Shown: one piece after another, positions 1 through 5,049 of the stretch
Layout of the letters: every line of letters begins with the position of its first letter
Position numbering within the stretch: the first letter of the stretch is position 1
From: Planctomycetota bacterium
GTDB lineage: Bacteria > Planctomycetota > PUPC01 > JACPCR01
Assembly (NCBI GenBank): GCA_030740295.1
Contig: JASLXP010000638.1
Span: forward strand, 1-5,049
Length of the DNA: 5,049 bases
Direction of reading: 5' to 3'
Notes under the pieces: model-generated
What the model was told of the DNA's origin: nothing
The model's database searches: none
What the model saw: the letters and a program-made list of their open reading frames with translations, nothing else
Program-made: the position numbers and the translations under genes

Positions 1-253
1 ATAAGGAAGGTTCTGAAAAAGGAACAGCTTGATAGTCTAGGGAGAATATGGGCTCAGAAACGCAAGATTCAGTTGACTGCCCTGACAGAAGACAACGGGC
101 CGTTAGCACCTTTCTGAACAAAGGGACAGCGAAACTGAGCAGCTTCGCTCAAGACTGCCGAATCTGCCGGGTTATCGATCGAGTTATTATCTGCCGTCCG
201 ATGGGACGCGCTGACCACAACAATCTGAACTCCCTGACTCCGATTCAGTCCTA
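1..253. other. Upstream region with no convincing gene
   Basis: I see no recognisable gene here. One small plus-strand ORF at 48-257 (69 codons) has a plausible purine-rich ribosome site (AGGGAG at 39-44, 3 nt before the ATG). Its product is Cys/Arg-rich with no domain, signal peptide or membrane segment that I recognise, and its codon use is not clearly gene-like. Its stop codon overlaps the -35 box of the downstream promoter, which also suggests it is an accidental ORF or at most a leader peptide. A TATTAT at 185-190 has no matching -35 box. The region is probably spacer or the far upstream regulatory area of the sigma factor gene. Confidence 0.4.
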
Positions 254-282
254 TTGAGACGGCTCTGGCCGGCCTCTATACT
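254..282 (+). promoter_or_regulatory. Probable housekeeping-sigma promoter of the ECF sigma gene
   Basis: TTGAGA at 254-259 matches the -35 consensus TTGACA at 5 of 6 positions. TATACT at 277-282 matches the -10 consensus TATAAT at 5 of 6. The spacer is exactly 17 nt. Transcription would start near 289, giving an untranslated leader of about 44 nt before the ATG at 333. The spacer contains the perfect 8-bp palindrome GGCCGGCC (267-274), a possible binding site but short enough to be chance. This placement suggests that the sigma factor, and by read-through the kinase, is transcribed by the main vegetative sigma factor rather than only by itself. That is inference from sequence match. Confidence 0.6.
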
Positions 283-332
283 CTGACCCTTCAGACGATG
301 GATTACCCCTCAGTTATCCTGAGCAAAGGAAC

Positions 333-956
333 ATGGCGTCGGAAGGGTCTGTTACGCAGTGGCTTGCGCAACTCAAAGCAGGGGACGAAGAGGCGTTGGG
401 ACAGATCCAGGGCCGATACTGGAAGTTTCTCGTGAAACTCGCCGATCGGCAGCTCGATGGTGCACCACGCCGGGTCGAAGATGAGGAGGACGTGGCGCAG
501 AAAGCTTTCTGGTCGTTCTACAACAGCGTGAAGGACGGCCGAATACCGCGGCTGGTCAATCGGAGCGATCTGCTGTCACTGCTTGTTGTCATTACCGCCA
601 GGAGGGCTTCCGATCAGGTCGAACACCATCAGCGGCAGAAACGGGGCGGAGGTAAGGTACGGGGCGAATCCGCGCTGGATTTCCTCAATCATTCGACCAC
701 CGATGCCCGCGGATTGGACGCTGTAGCTGGGGATGCACTGTCGCCGGAAGAAGAGGCCACGCTGAATGATTCGTATCGTCAATATCTGGATGAACTGCCG
801 GAGAAATTCCGGGAGTTCGCCGAGCTCTATATCGCCGGCTTCACCTATCCGGAAATTGCCGAGGCAATGGACTGTTCGGAGCGAACAGTGGCCCGTAGAA
901 TCCCTATGATACTGGAGCAGTGGCAGCAGATGGCGAGGGACAGCCTGACGAGGTGA
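333..956 (+). CDS. ECF-type RNA polymerase sigma factor (planctomycete type)
   Basis: This is a sigma-70 family, extracytoplasmic-function sigma factor of 207 residues, a normal length. It would direct core RNA polymerase to a set of target promoters. Region 2 spans about residues 15-110, with the acidic region 2.2 stretch DEEDVAQKAF at about 50-59 and the LLVVITARRASD and QKRGGG segments typical of the planctomycete ECF family (Sigma70_ECF type). A variable linker covers about 111-138. Region 4 covers about 139-205, with a helix-turn-helix at 170-190 (FTYPEIAEAMDCSERTVARR). The ATG at 333 is chosen because AAAGGA at 325-330 precedes it and the alignment to the family begins at once; the spacing of about 2 nt is short. 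No anti-sigma gene is next to it. A Ser/Thr kinase gene follows after 84 nt, an arrangement known for ECF groups controlled by phosphorylation. Family assignment is secure; its targets are unknown. Confidence 0.93.
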   Translation: MASEGSVTQWLAQLKAGDEEALGQIQGRYWKFLVKLADRQLDGAPRRVEDEEDVAQKAFWSFYNSVKDGRIPRLVNRSDLLSLLVVITARRASDQVEHHQRQKRGGGKVRGESALDFLNHSTTDARGLDAVAGDALSPEEEATLNDSYRQYLDELPEKFREFAELYIAGFTYPEIAEAMDCSERTVARRIPMILEQWQQMARDSLTR

Positions 957-994
957 AGTGGGGAGTGGGTTTATGGGAGTTTGAAGGTGGGAAG
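955..994 (+). repeat. G-rich spacer tract, possible degenerate repeat or G-quadruplex
   Basis: The gap between the sigma and kinase genes opens with a purine-rich, strongly G-skewed tract. It has four G runs (960-963, 967-969, 975-977, 989-991) separated by 3, 5 and 11 nt. The layout GAAG..GGGGAG..TGGGAGT.TG..GG..GAAG recurs in inverted orientation at 2299-2337 inside the kinase gene, with a length of 40 nt here against 39 nt there. The match is block-like rather than exact, and both tracts are low-complexity, so common origin is only suggested. It could affect expression of the downstream kinase through RNA structure. No terminator hairpin with a U tract is visible in the gap, so read-through into the kinase is expected. 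Confidence 0.3.
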
Positions 995-1040
995 GCCAAC
1001 AACCGAAAGCGGGCCGGAATCTCGTGGTGAGTAGAAAGTT

Positions 1041-2501
1041 ATGTCTATTAGCTTCCATTGCTCCAGTCTTGAATGTCGGGCGAGGCTCAGAGTGGATGAT
1101 GTCCGGGCCGGAAGGAATGTCCGATGCCCGATATGTCAGGCCATCACCGTTGCGAAGGCAGGTCTGACAGAGCCCGCGGGAGATCCCCAGGTCTATGAAG
1201 CCGTGCTGGTGGATACCGCTAATGACGCGGACGACACATTGTCCCTTGCTGATTGGGTTGACGACGTGGCAAGCCGGTTTGACAAGTCATGGAAAGGCGG
1301 GGCTGTGCCTGACATCCGGGTTTTCCTGGCGGGCGCCAAGGGTGGATGGAGAAAAGCGCTGCTTCGTGAACTCGTCAAGGTTGACCTGGAGTTCCGCTGG
1401 AAATCCGGGGAGCCCAGACCCCTGGAGCAATACTTGAGCGACTTCCCGGAACTTGTGGAAGCGGATCAGGCAACGCGTGAAGACCTTGCGCAATATCTGG
1501 CCGATCTTCGACGGCGACTTGGCTCTCCCTCACCATCATCTGCCCGCATGGAAGGAGACTCCACTTGTTCTACTGGCGACGAAGTGCCGGAAAGTCTGGA
1601 ATCGGTGCTGGAAGAGACCAGCAGTGCATTCCGCCGATATCTGAAGGAAAAGGAGCTGGCACACGGGGGAATGGGCGCGGTCCTTGTCTGCCGGGACAAG
1701 AGCATACGACGTCCGGTTGCGATGAAAGTGATGCGCCCTCAGATCGCAGGATCGGACGAGCATCGGACCCGGTTTCTGTCAGAGGCACAAGTGACGGGCC
1801 AGTTGGAGCACCCGAACATTGTGCCCATCCACGAACTGGGTCGGAACGGCGAGGGTAATCTCTATTTCACGATGAAGCTGGTGAAAGGGCGATCGCTGGG
1901 AGAGATTCTGAAGACCCAACCTAGCTCCGCTTTTCAGAGTGGAGAAGCGGAGAAGACATCGGGTCCAGAGACCCAGGCTACGGTATCGCTCGCCGAGCTC
2001 CTTGCCATCTTTCTCAAGGTCTGCGATGCCATCGCGTTCGCTCATTCTAACGGCGTGATCCACCGGGACCTCAAGCCTTCCAACATCATGGTGGGGGACT
2101 TCGGTGAAGTGCTGGTCATGGACTGGGGGTTGGCGAAAGTTCTGGAGCAGAAGTCAGCAGGCAGAGCTCAGACGTTGAATGTCCAGCCTTCAACGGAAGG
2201 ACAGCGACAGAAATCAGAATCTGATATTCGAGAAGCCGACACCGTTCCTGCTGCCGATGAGTCGGGCACCCAAACACCGGCACACCCGGACGACCACACT
2301 TCCTCCTCCGCACCAGACTCCCACACATCTCCCCTTCCGGTTCGCTCCGTTCGATCTGACGACGCCTCAGCCCGGACAATGGCGGGTTCGGTCAGCGGGA
2401 CCCGGCGTACATGCCTCCGGAACAGGCCGAGGGCAGGATTGATGACATCGACCATCGATCCGACATCTATTCTCTGGGTGTCATTCTCTACGAAATTCTG
2501 A
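1041..2501 (+). CDS. Ser/Thr protein kinase, N-terminal fragment (frameshifted gene)
   Basis: This is the first part of a large PknB-like planctomycete Ser/Thr kinase that transfers phosphate from ATP to protein Ser/Thr. Cys7, Cys12, Cys29 and Cys32 form a probable zinc ribbon. Residues about 67-160 match the N-terminal region common in planctomycete kinases (RFDKSWKGG.P and LLRELVKVDLEFR motifs). The kinase N-lobe starts near 200: glycine loop AHGGMGAV (207-214), ATP-binding Lys229, helix C Glu248, catalytic HRDLKPSN (341-348, Asp343), and metal-binding DWG (361-363) in place of DFG. A Ser/Thr/Pro-rich insert follows, up to GSVSGT ending at residue 454. Past that point the frame is wrong: about 31 residues are unrelated to kinases before the stop at 2499-2501. 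The homologous continuation lies in the -1 frame from 2402. The ATG at 1041 is preferred because the zinc ribbon begins directly after it; the ribosome site is weak. As written, the product lacks the C-lobe and should be inactive. Confidence 0.9.
   Translation: MSISFHCSSLECRARLRVDDVRAGRNVRCPICQAITVAKAGLTEPAGDPQVYEAVLVDTANDADDTLSLADWVDDVASRFDKSWKGGAVPDIRVFLAGAKGGWRKALLRELVKVDLEFRWKSGEPRPLEQYLSDFPELVEADQATREDLAQYLADLRRRLGSPSPSSARMEGDSTCSTGDEVPESLESVLEETSSAFRRYLKEKELAHGGMGAVLVCRDKSIRRPVAMKVMRPQIAGSDEHRTRFLSEAQVTGQLEHPNIVPIHELGRNGEGNLYFTMKLVKGRSLGEILKTQPSSAFQSGEAEKTSGPETQATVSLAELLAIFLKVCDAIAFAHSNGVIHRDLKPSNIMVGDFGEVLVMDWGLAKVLEQKSAGRAQTLNVQPSTEGQRQKSESDIREADTVPAADESGTQTPAHPDDHTSSSAPDSHTSPLPVRSVRSDDASARTMAGSVSGTRRTCLRNRPRAGLMTSTIDPTSILWVSFSTKF
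2140..2396 (+). other. Ser/Thr/Pro-rich insert in the kinase activation loop
   Basis: Between DWG (residues 361-363) and the GT of GTPAYM there are 89 residues, where a standard Ser/Thr kinase has roughly 20. Planctomycete kinases often carry extra residues here, but this one is long and of low complexity: rich in Ser, Thr, Pro, Asp and Gln, with no predicted fold. From about 2268 to 2340 the coding strand becomes very C-rich and G-poor, unlike the rest of the gene. The many Ser and Thr residues next to the activation segment could be autophosphorylation targets, or the stretch could be a tolerated insertion of repeat DNA. It ends immediately before the frame break. Confidence 0.6.
2299..2337 (-). 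repeat. C-rich tract resembling the 955-994 spacer in inverted orientation
   Basis: Read on the minus strand, this tract has the same block order as the sigma-kinase spacer: GAAG, GGGAG, TGGGAGT.TG, GG.GG, GAAG, in 39 nt. It lies inside the coding insert of the kinase activation loop and encodes part of its Ser/Thr/Pro-rich sequence. The similarity could mark two copies of a small degenerate repeat, one of them in frame within a gene. It could equally be shared low-complexity bias. The alignment was done by eye and needs gaps. Confidence 0.3.
2397..2405 (+). other. Frame break in the kinase gene (one base missing)
   Basis: The conserved activation segment GSVSGT-PAYMPPEQ is split between frames. 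GSVSGT is read in the frame of the 1041 start. PAYMPPEQ is read one base back, starting with CCG at 2402-2404. Adding one C to the CCC at 2401-2403 restores GGG ACC CCG GCG TAC ATG and joins both fragments into one kinase of about 1185 residues. The -1 frame is open only from 2360 and the first frame closes at 2501, so any frame switch must fall in that overlap; homology puts it at the ACC codon. No canonical X-XXY-YYZ slippery heptamer in the correct frame and no strong downstream stem are present, which argues against programmed -1 slippage. Confidence 0.88.
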
Positions 2502-4597
2502 CACTCGAACGGCCGGTGGCCGGCGAGTCAGTTCACGAAATCCTTCAGAATGTCCTGGAGGGGAGAATTCTGTCCCCTGAGAAGCGTGCTCCTGACCGCA
2601 AGGTTCCCCGAGAGCTCTCCGCCATCGCCATGAAGGCTATTGATGCGTCTCGGCACAGCCGTTACCAGTCGGTCAAGGAACTTTCTCAGGACGTCAACCT
2701 GTTCCTCGAAGGTCGCTCCGTATCGGCAAGAGAAGACACGTTTTTCGAAAGCTGCCGGAAGCTGGTGAAGAGGAACAGAGGCATCAGCCTTTCTCTGGCG
2801 TGCGCGTTTCTTGTCCTCCTCTTCCTGTCGACTGCTTTCGTCTTTCGCTTGAAGCAGGAGCGAGACGTCGCATTCAGAGCCAGAGGAAAAGCGGAGGCAA
2901 AAGAGCAGGAAGCCGCCGAAGCAAAGGAACTGCAGCGCTCAGAAGCGCTGAAAGCCTCGGAAAAACTGGCACTGCAGTCCGTTCGAGCCGGGGAGGAGGG
3001 CCGTTGGGCGGAAGCGGAGACACGGGCCGATGCGGTCCTGGAATTCGCGGGCGACGACAATCCCTGGGGGTTCTACGCCAAAGGAATGTTGTCAAAAGAA
3101 AAGAAGGACTACCCCAGTGCACAAGATTCGTTCCTCAAGGCATTGCAGGTAGACCCGGACCATGTTCCATCCCAGACCATGCTTTCCAACGTCCGTGGCA
3201 CCAACAGAGACATCAGGAGAACTCTGGAACTGATCAAACACATGGACGCGATGCCGGATTGGCGAAACCGCATGGCTGCGGGATTGACCCTGTACAGAGC
3301 CGGCTACTATCCGGAAGCCATGGTCGCCCTCGAGGCCACTCTCGACCGAATGGGCTCATCCGACAACGTGCCTGTGCAAACCCGTGAAGCCATTCAAAAG
3401 AAGCTGGGCCAGGCGACGGCCTACGTGAAATGTGAGGGGTTCTATCACTCCATCGAAAACTCGTCTCTCCCCGAAAAGTCAGAGCGCATCAGACAGAAGT
3501 TCAAAGAACTGCACGGCCACGACATCAGCATCAGCATCCTGACTGATGAAGTTGCTCTGACGGGAATAACGATCAGGCATTCGCCGCTGAAATTTCTTCA
3601 GCCGCTCAAAGGTATTCCTCTCAAAGAAGTGATTCTGAGTCACGTTCAAGTGACGGATTTAAGCCCTCTCAACGGTATGCCGCTCACATCACTGACTTTG
3701 GTAGCCTGCCCGGTAGAGGATCTGAGCCCCATCCAGGGCATGCCACTGACTGGGCTTGCACTGACCCAGACAAAGGTAACTGATTTAGACGCGCTCAAAG
3801 GCATGCAGCTCGAGTGGCTTGACATATCTGGAACTCAGATCAGTGACCTCACCCCCCTTTCGGGCATGCCCCTGAAACATCTCCGGATTTTTCACTGGGT
3901 GAAGGACATCGGCCCGCTCGAAGGAATGCCACTTACAATCCTGGAGATGCATTCCGCTCCAGTGAAAGACCTGACCGCCCTGAAAGGCATGCAGCTCAAA
4001 CATCTGGAGTGCATGTCTCCCGCGCTGACAGATTTAAGCCCACTGAAAGGCATGCCGCTGACTTACCTCAAGTTGCACGGTGCACGGCAAGTGCATGACT
4101 TGAGCCCTCTGAAAGGCATGAAGGACCTGAAAAACCTGAATCTGGTCTACACTGCCGTTAGCGACCTGGGGCCTCTGGAGGGCATGGAATTGGACGCCCT
4201 GGATTGCTCGTACACTGACGTGACGGAGCTGATTCCGTTAAAGGGGATGCCGCTCACATCGCTTTGGTTTGCCTTCTGCCCGATCAGGGATTTCTCACCG
4301 CTTGAAAGCCTGAAGAGTATTAATGAAGACCAGTCTCCGTTTGTACCGTTCCTGCTGGGAAGACTCTCCAGGAAAGAACTGGAGATCCGCTCCAAGTTAG
4401 TGGCTCGAGGCGTGTTTGACCCATACCCATACATCGGCATGAAGTTGGAAGCCGATGGGGCTATCAACGAAGCGTTCTCCGCCTATGAGAATGCCCTGAA
4501 TACTCCCCATCTGCAGGCCACCTTTGTGCAGAAGATGCGGGCGCGTATCAGAGAGATGAGATTACGGAACTTAATCCAGGGCCAGAACCCTCGTTGA
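2402..4597 (+). CDS. Ser/Thr kinase C-lobe with membrane anchor and LRR sensor (C-terminal fragment of the frameshifted gene)
   Basis: This fragment continues the kinase begun at 1041; there is no start codon with a ribosome site at its head. The ATG at 2411 is the Met of the conserved YMPPEQ motif, so it is an unlikely real start. Numbering from that Met: PPEQ and DHRSDIYSLGVILYEIL (activation segment end and C-lobe, to about 100), a single membrane helix at about 125-145, a charged helical stretch at about 146-185 (probable coiled coil), TPR-like helices at about 190-350, eleven leucine-rich repeats at 395-626 with a partial twelfth, and a helical tail with a TPR-like segment near 677-695. 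The kinase side is probably cytoplasmic and the LRR part external, which suits a receptor that senses a ligand or cell-surface partner. The frame is undamaged for 2.2 kb. Partner and ligand are unknown. Confidence 0.9.
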   Translation, partial: PAYMPPEQAEGRIDDIDHRSDIYSLGVILYEILTLERPVAGESVHEILQNVLEGRILSPEKRAPDRKVPRELSAIAMKAIDASRHSRYQSVKELSQDVNLFLEGRSVSAREDTFFESCRKLVKRNRGISLSLACAFLVLLFLSTAFVFRLKQERDVAFRARGKAEAKEQEAAEAKELQRSEALKASEKLALQSVRAGEEGRWAEAETRADAVLEFAGDDNPWGFYAKGMLSKEKKDYPSAQDSFLKALQVDPDHVPSQTMLSNVRGTNRDIRRTLELIKHMDAMPDWRNRMAAGLTLYRAGYYPEAMVALEATLDRMGSSDNVPVQTREAIQKKLGQATAYVKCEGFYHSIENSSLPEKSERIRQKFKELHGHDISISILTDEVALTGITIRHSPLKFLQPLKGIPLKEVILSHVQVTDLSPLNGMPLTSLTLVACPVEDLSPIQGMPLTGLALTQTKVTDLDALKGMQLEWLDISGTQISDLTPLSGMPLKHLRIFHWVKDIGPLEGMPLTILEMHSAPVKDLTALKGMQLKHLECMSPALTDLSPLKGMPLTYLKLHGARQVHDLSPLKGMKDLKNLNLVYTAVSDLGPLEGMELDALDCSYTDVTELIPLKGMPLTSLWFAFCPIRDFSPLESLKSINEDQSPFVPFLLGRLSRKELEIRSKLVARGVFDPYPYIGMKLEADGAINEAFSAYENALNTPHLQATFVQKMRARIREMRLRNLIQGQNPR
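2783..2845 (+). other. Transmembrane helix of the receptor kinase
   Basis: A run of 21 mostly hydrophobic residues (Leu, Phe, Val and Ala-rich, no charge) lies between basic residues on the kinase side (KLVKRNRG) and RLKQERD on the other side. It is the only clear membrane span in either kinase fragment. The KRNR cluster before it fits the positive-inside rule with the kinase in the cytoplasm. The following Ala/Glu/Lys-rich stretch looks like a helical stalk. Confidence 0.85.
3593..4288 (+). repeat. Array of eleven 20-22-residue leucine-rich repeats
   Basis: Eleven consecutive units follow the pattern DLSPLKGMPLTxLxLxxTxVx; eight are 21 residues long, one is 20 and two are 22. A partial twelfth unit (DFSPLESL) follows at 4289. 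The segment just before (about 3524-3592) looks like an N-terminal cap. The pattern is of the internalin-like, bacterial short-LRR type, which forms a curved solenoid used for protein or ligand binding. At DNA level the repeats keep recognisable copies: GCATGC recurs at 3738, 3801, 3864, 3987 and 4050 in the same register, and ATGCCGCTCACATC occurs exactly at 3677 and again at 4248. This suggests growth by tandem duplication. Confidence 0.9.
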
Positions 4598-4696
4598 TGG
4601 ACTTGGTTCCTTTTCTGCTCGAAACGATTCTGGAGCAAGGATGTTGCCCTTCAATCCGCGCATTCGTGACCTCCCTCTCTCCAGTCAGAAGTGAAA

Positions 4697-5049
4697 TCAT
4701 GGAGCTTCAGGATCCGGTCTCCGCACGAGGTATTTCAGAGGCAGGATCTGTCGAGGACGGCTGGCGCACTCAAGGGCGATGACAGATGCGGGGCTGTCGG
4801 GTGGCTTGTCGGGCAGGCCTCTCACGAACAGGCGCTCGCTGGTCTGCTCGAACGGCACATGCTCACCAGTGGCGAGGAGACGGGCGCATTTCACACGCGA
4901 GCGCAGACCCGCGACCACCAGCTCCGGGCCGGGCCAGGCGAAGACGTGAAGGTAGAGGGTCTTGCCGCGTGCCGTGTGCGCGTACGGCATGGATTCTATC
5001 TGCGCACGTTCGGTGTTGCGGATGGCTTCTTCGTTGCGGCTCATCCAGT
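4697..5049 (-). CDS. Alpha-L-fucosidase-like glycoside hydrolase (GH29), C-terminal part, 5' end outside window
   Basis: The reading frame is open to the window edge. The Met at 5044 is preceded in frame by Trp and more coding sequence, so the true start lies beyond 5049. The visible 116 residues resemble the C-terminal end of GH29 alpha-L-fucosidases: W-M-x-x-NEEAIRNT corresponds to the usual WL..NGEAIYGT. It is followed by KTLYLHVFAWPG, ELVVAGLRSRVKCARLLATG and DSPASVIALE, which match the beta-sandwich end of that family (usual form LYLHVFDWP, L.VPGL, SVIVLE). The catalytic domain is not visible, so activity cannot be judged. About 20 residues after the usual end (RQILPLKYLVRRPDPEAP) are extra. 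Such enzymes remove terminal fucose from glycans and are frequent in planctomycetes that feed on algal polysaccharides. The gene converges on the kinase gene with about 100 nt between the stops. Identification is from memory of family motifs. Confidence 0.72.
   Translation of the reverse strand, partial: WMSRNEEAIRNTERAQIESMPYAHTARGKTLYLHVFAWPGPELVVAGLRSRVKCARLLATGEHVPFEQTSERLFVRGLPDKPPDSPASVIALECASRPRQILPLKYLVRRPDPEAP

Noticed and set aside
185..190. TATTAT as a second -10 box
   Set aside because: The sequence 17 nt upstream (ATCTGC) does not resemble a -35 box.
48..257. 69-codon ORF with a plausible ribosome site
   Set aside because: No recognisable domain or clear coding bias, and its stop overlaps the -35 box of the sigma promoter. 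Kept only as a note in the upstream region.
576..1058. Minus-strand ORF of 160 codons
   Set aside because: It lies mostly antisense to the well-supported sigma factor gene and has no family features; a shadow.
2411..2413. ATG as an independent start for the downstream kinase fragment
   Set aside because: It is the Met of the conserved YMPPEQ motif and has no ribosome site upstream, so it is internal to one broken gene.
2360..2501. Programmed -1 ribosomal frameshift
   Set aside because: The frames overlap here, but no X-XXY-YYZ heptamer is in the right register and only weak pairing (for example CCGG at 2402-2405 with CCGG at 2417-2420) follows. Not excluded, but not supported.
3593..4288. 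CRISPR-like regular repeat spacing of about 63 nt
   Set aside because: The period is explained by the 21-residue protein repeats in an open frame; there are no conserved direct repeats with unique spacers.
4614..4636. Possible terminator hairpin TGCTC..GAGCA between the convergent genes
   Set aside because: Only 5 bp with a 12-nt loop and no U tract on either strand. I see no convincing terminator in 4598-4696.
4594..4782. 62-codon plus-strand ORF after the kinase
   Set aside because: It starts at TTG overlapping the kinase stop, shows no domain and runs antisense into the fucosidase-like gene.

Overview
The window most likely comes from a member of the Planctomycetota. It is moderately GC-rich. 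Its ECF-type sigma factor, its kinase signature (a VMDWGLAK motif in place of DFG, an AHGGMGAV glycine loop, an N-terminal zinc ribbon, and a TPR/LRR tail behind one membrane segment) and the sigma-kinase gene pairing are all typical of that phylum. The assignment rests on family style only, because the window has no rRNA or other marker gene.

Layout: positions 1-253 hold no gene I can support, only one weak 69-codon ORF. A good housekeeping-type promoter (TTGAGA, 17-nt spacer, TATACT) lies at 254-282, just upstream of an ECF sigma factor gene (333-956). An 84-nt G-rich gap follows. Next comes a very large Ser/Thr protein kinase gene (1041-4597) on the same strand, probably in the same operon. 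It is split by a one-base frame break at about 2400-2403, exactly between the Thr and Pro of the conserved GTPAYMPPEQ activation segment. The first fragment carries the zinc ribbon, a planctomycete-type N-terminal region, the kinase N-lobe and the catalytic HRD and DWG motifs. The second carries the kinase C-lobe, one membrane helix, a charged helical stretch, TPR-like helices, eleven leucine-rich repeats of about 21 residues and a helical tail. The final 353 bases hold the C-terminal end of a convergently transcribed gene that looks like a GH29 alpha-L-fucosidase; its 5' part lies outside the window.

How the parts fit: the intact gene would encode a membrane-anchored receptor kinase of about 1185 residues with a cytoplasmic catalytic region and a probably external LRR sensor. 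It would sit beside an ECF sigma factor with no obvious anti-sigma gene, which suggests kinase-to-sigma signalling. The frame break would disable this module unless it is a sequencing error or is bypassed by recoding. The rest of the downstream frame is undamaged over 2.2 kb, so the break is either very recent or an artefact. The two most unusual points are the break itself and a long Ser/Thr/Pro-rich insert in the activation loop just before it. Part of that insert resembles, in inverted orientation, the G-rich spacer between the sigma and kinase genes.
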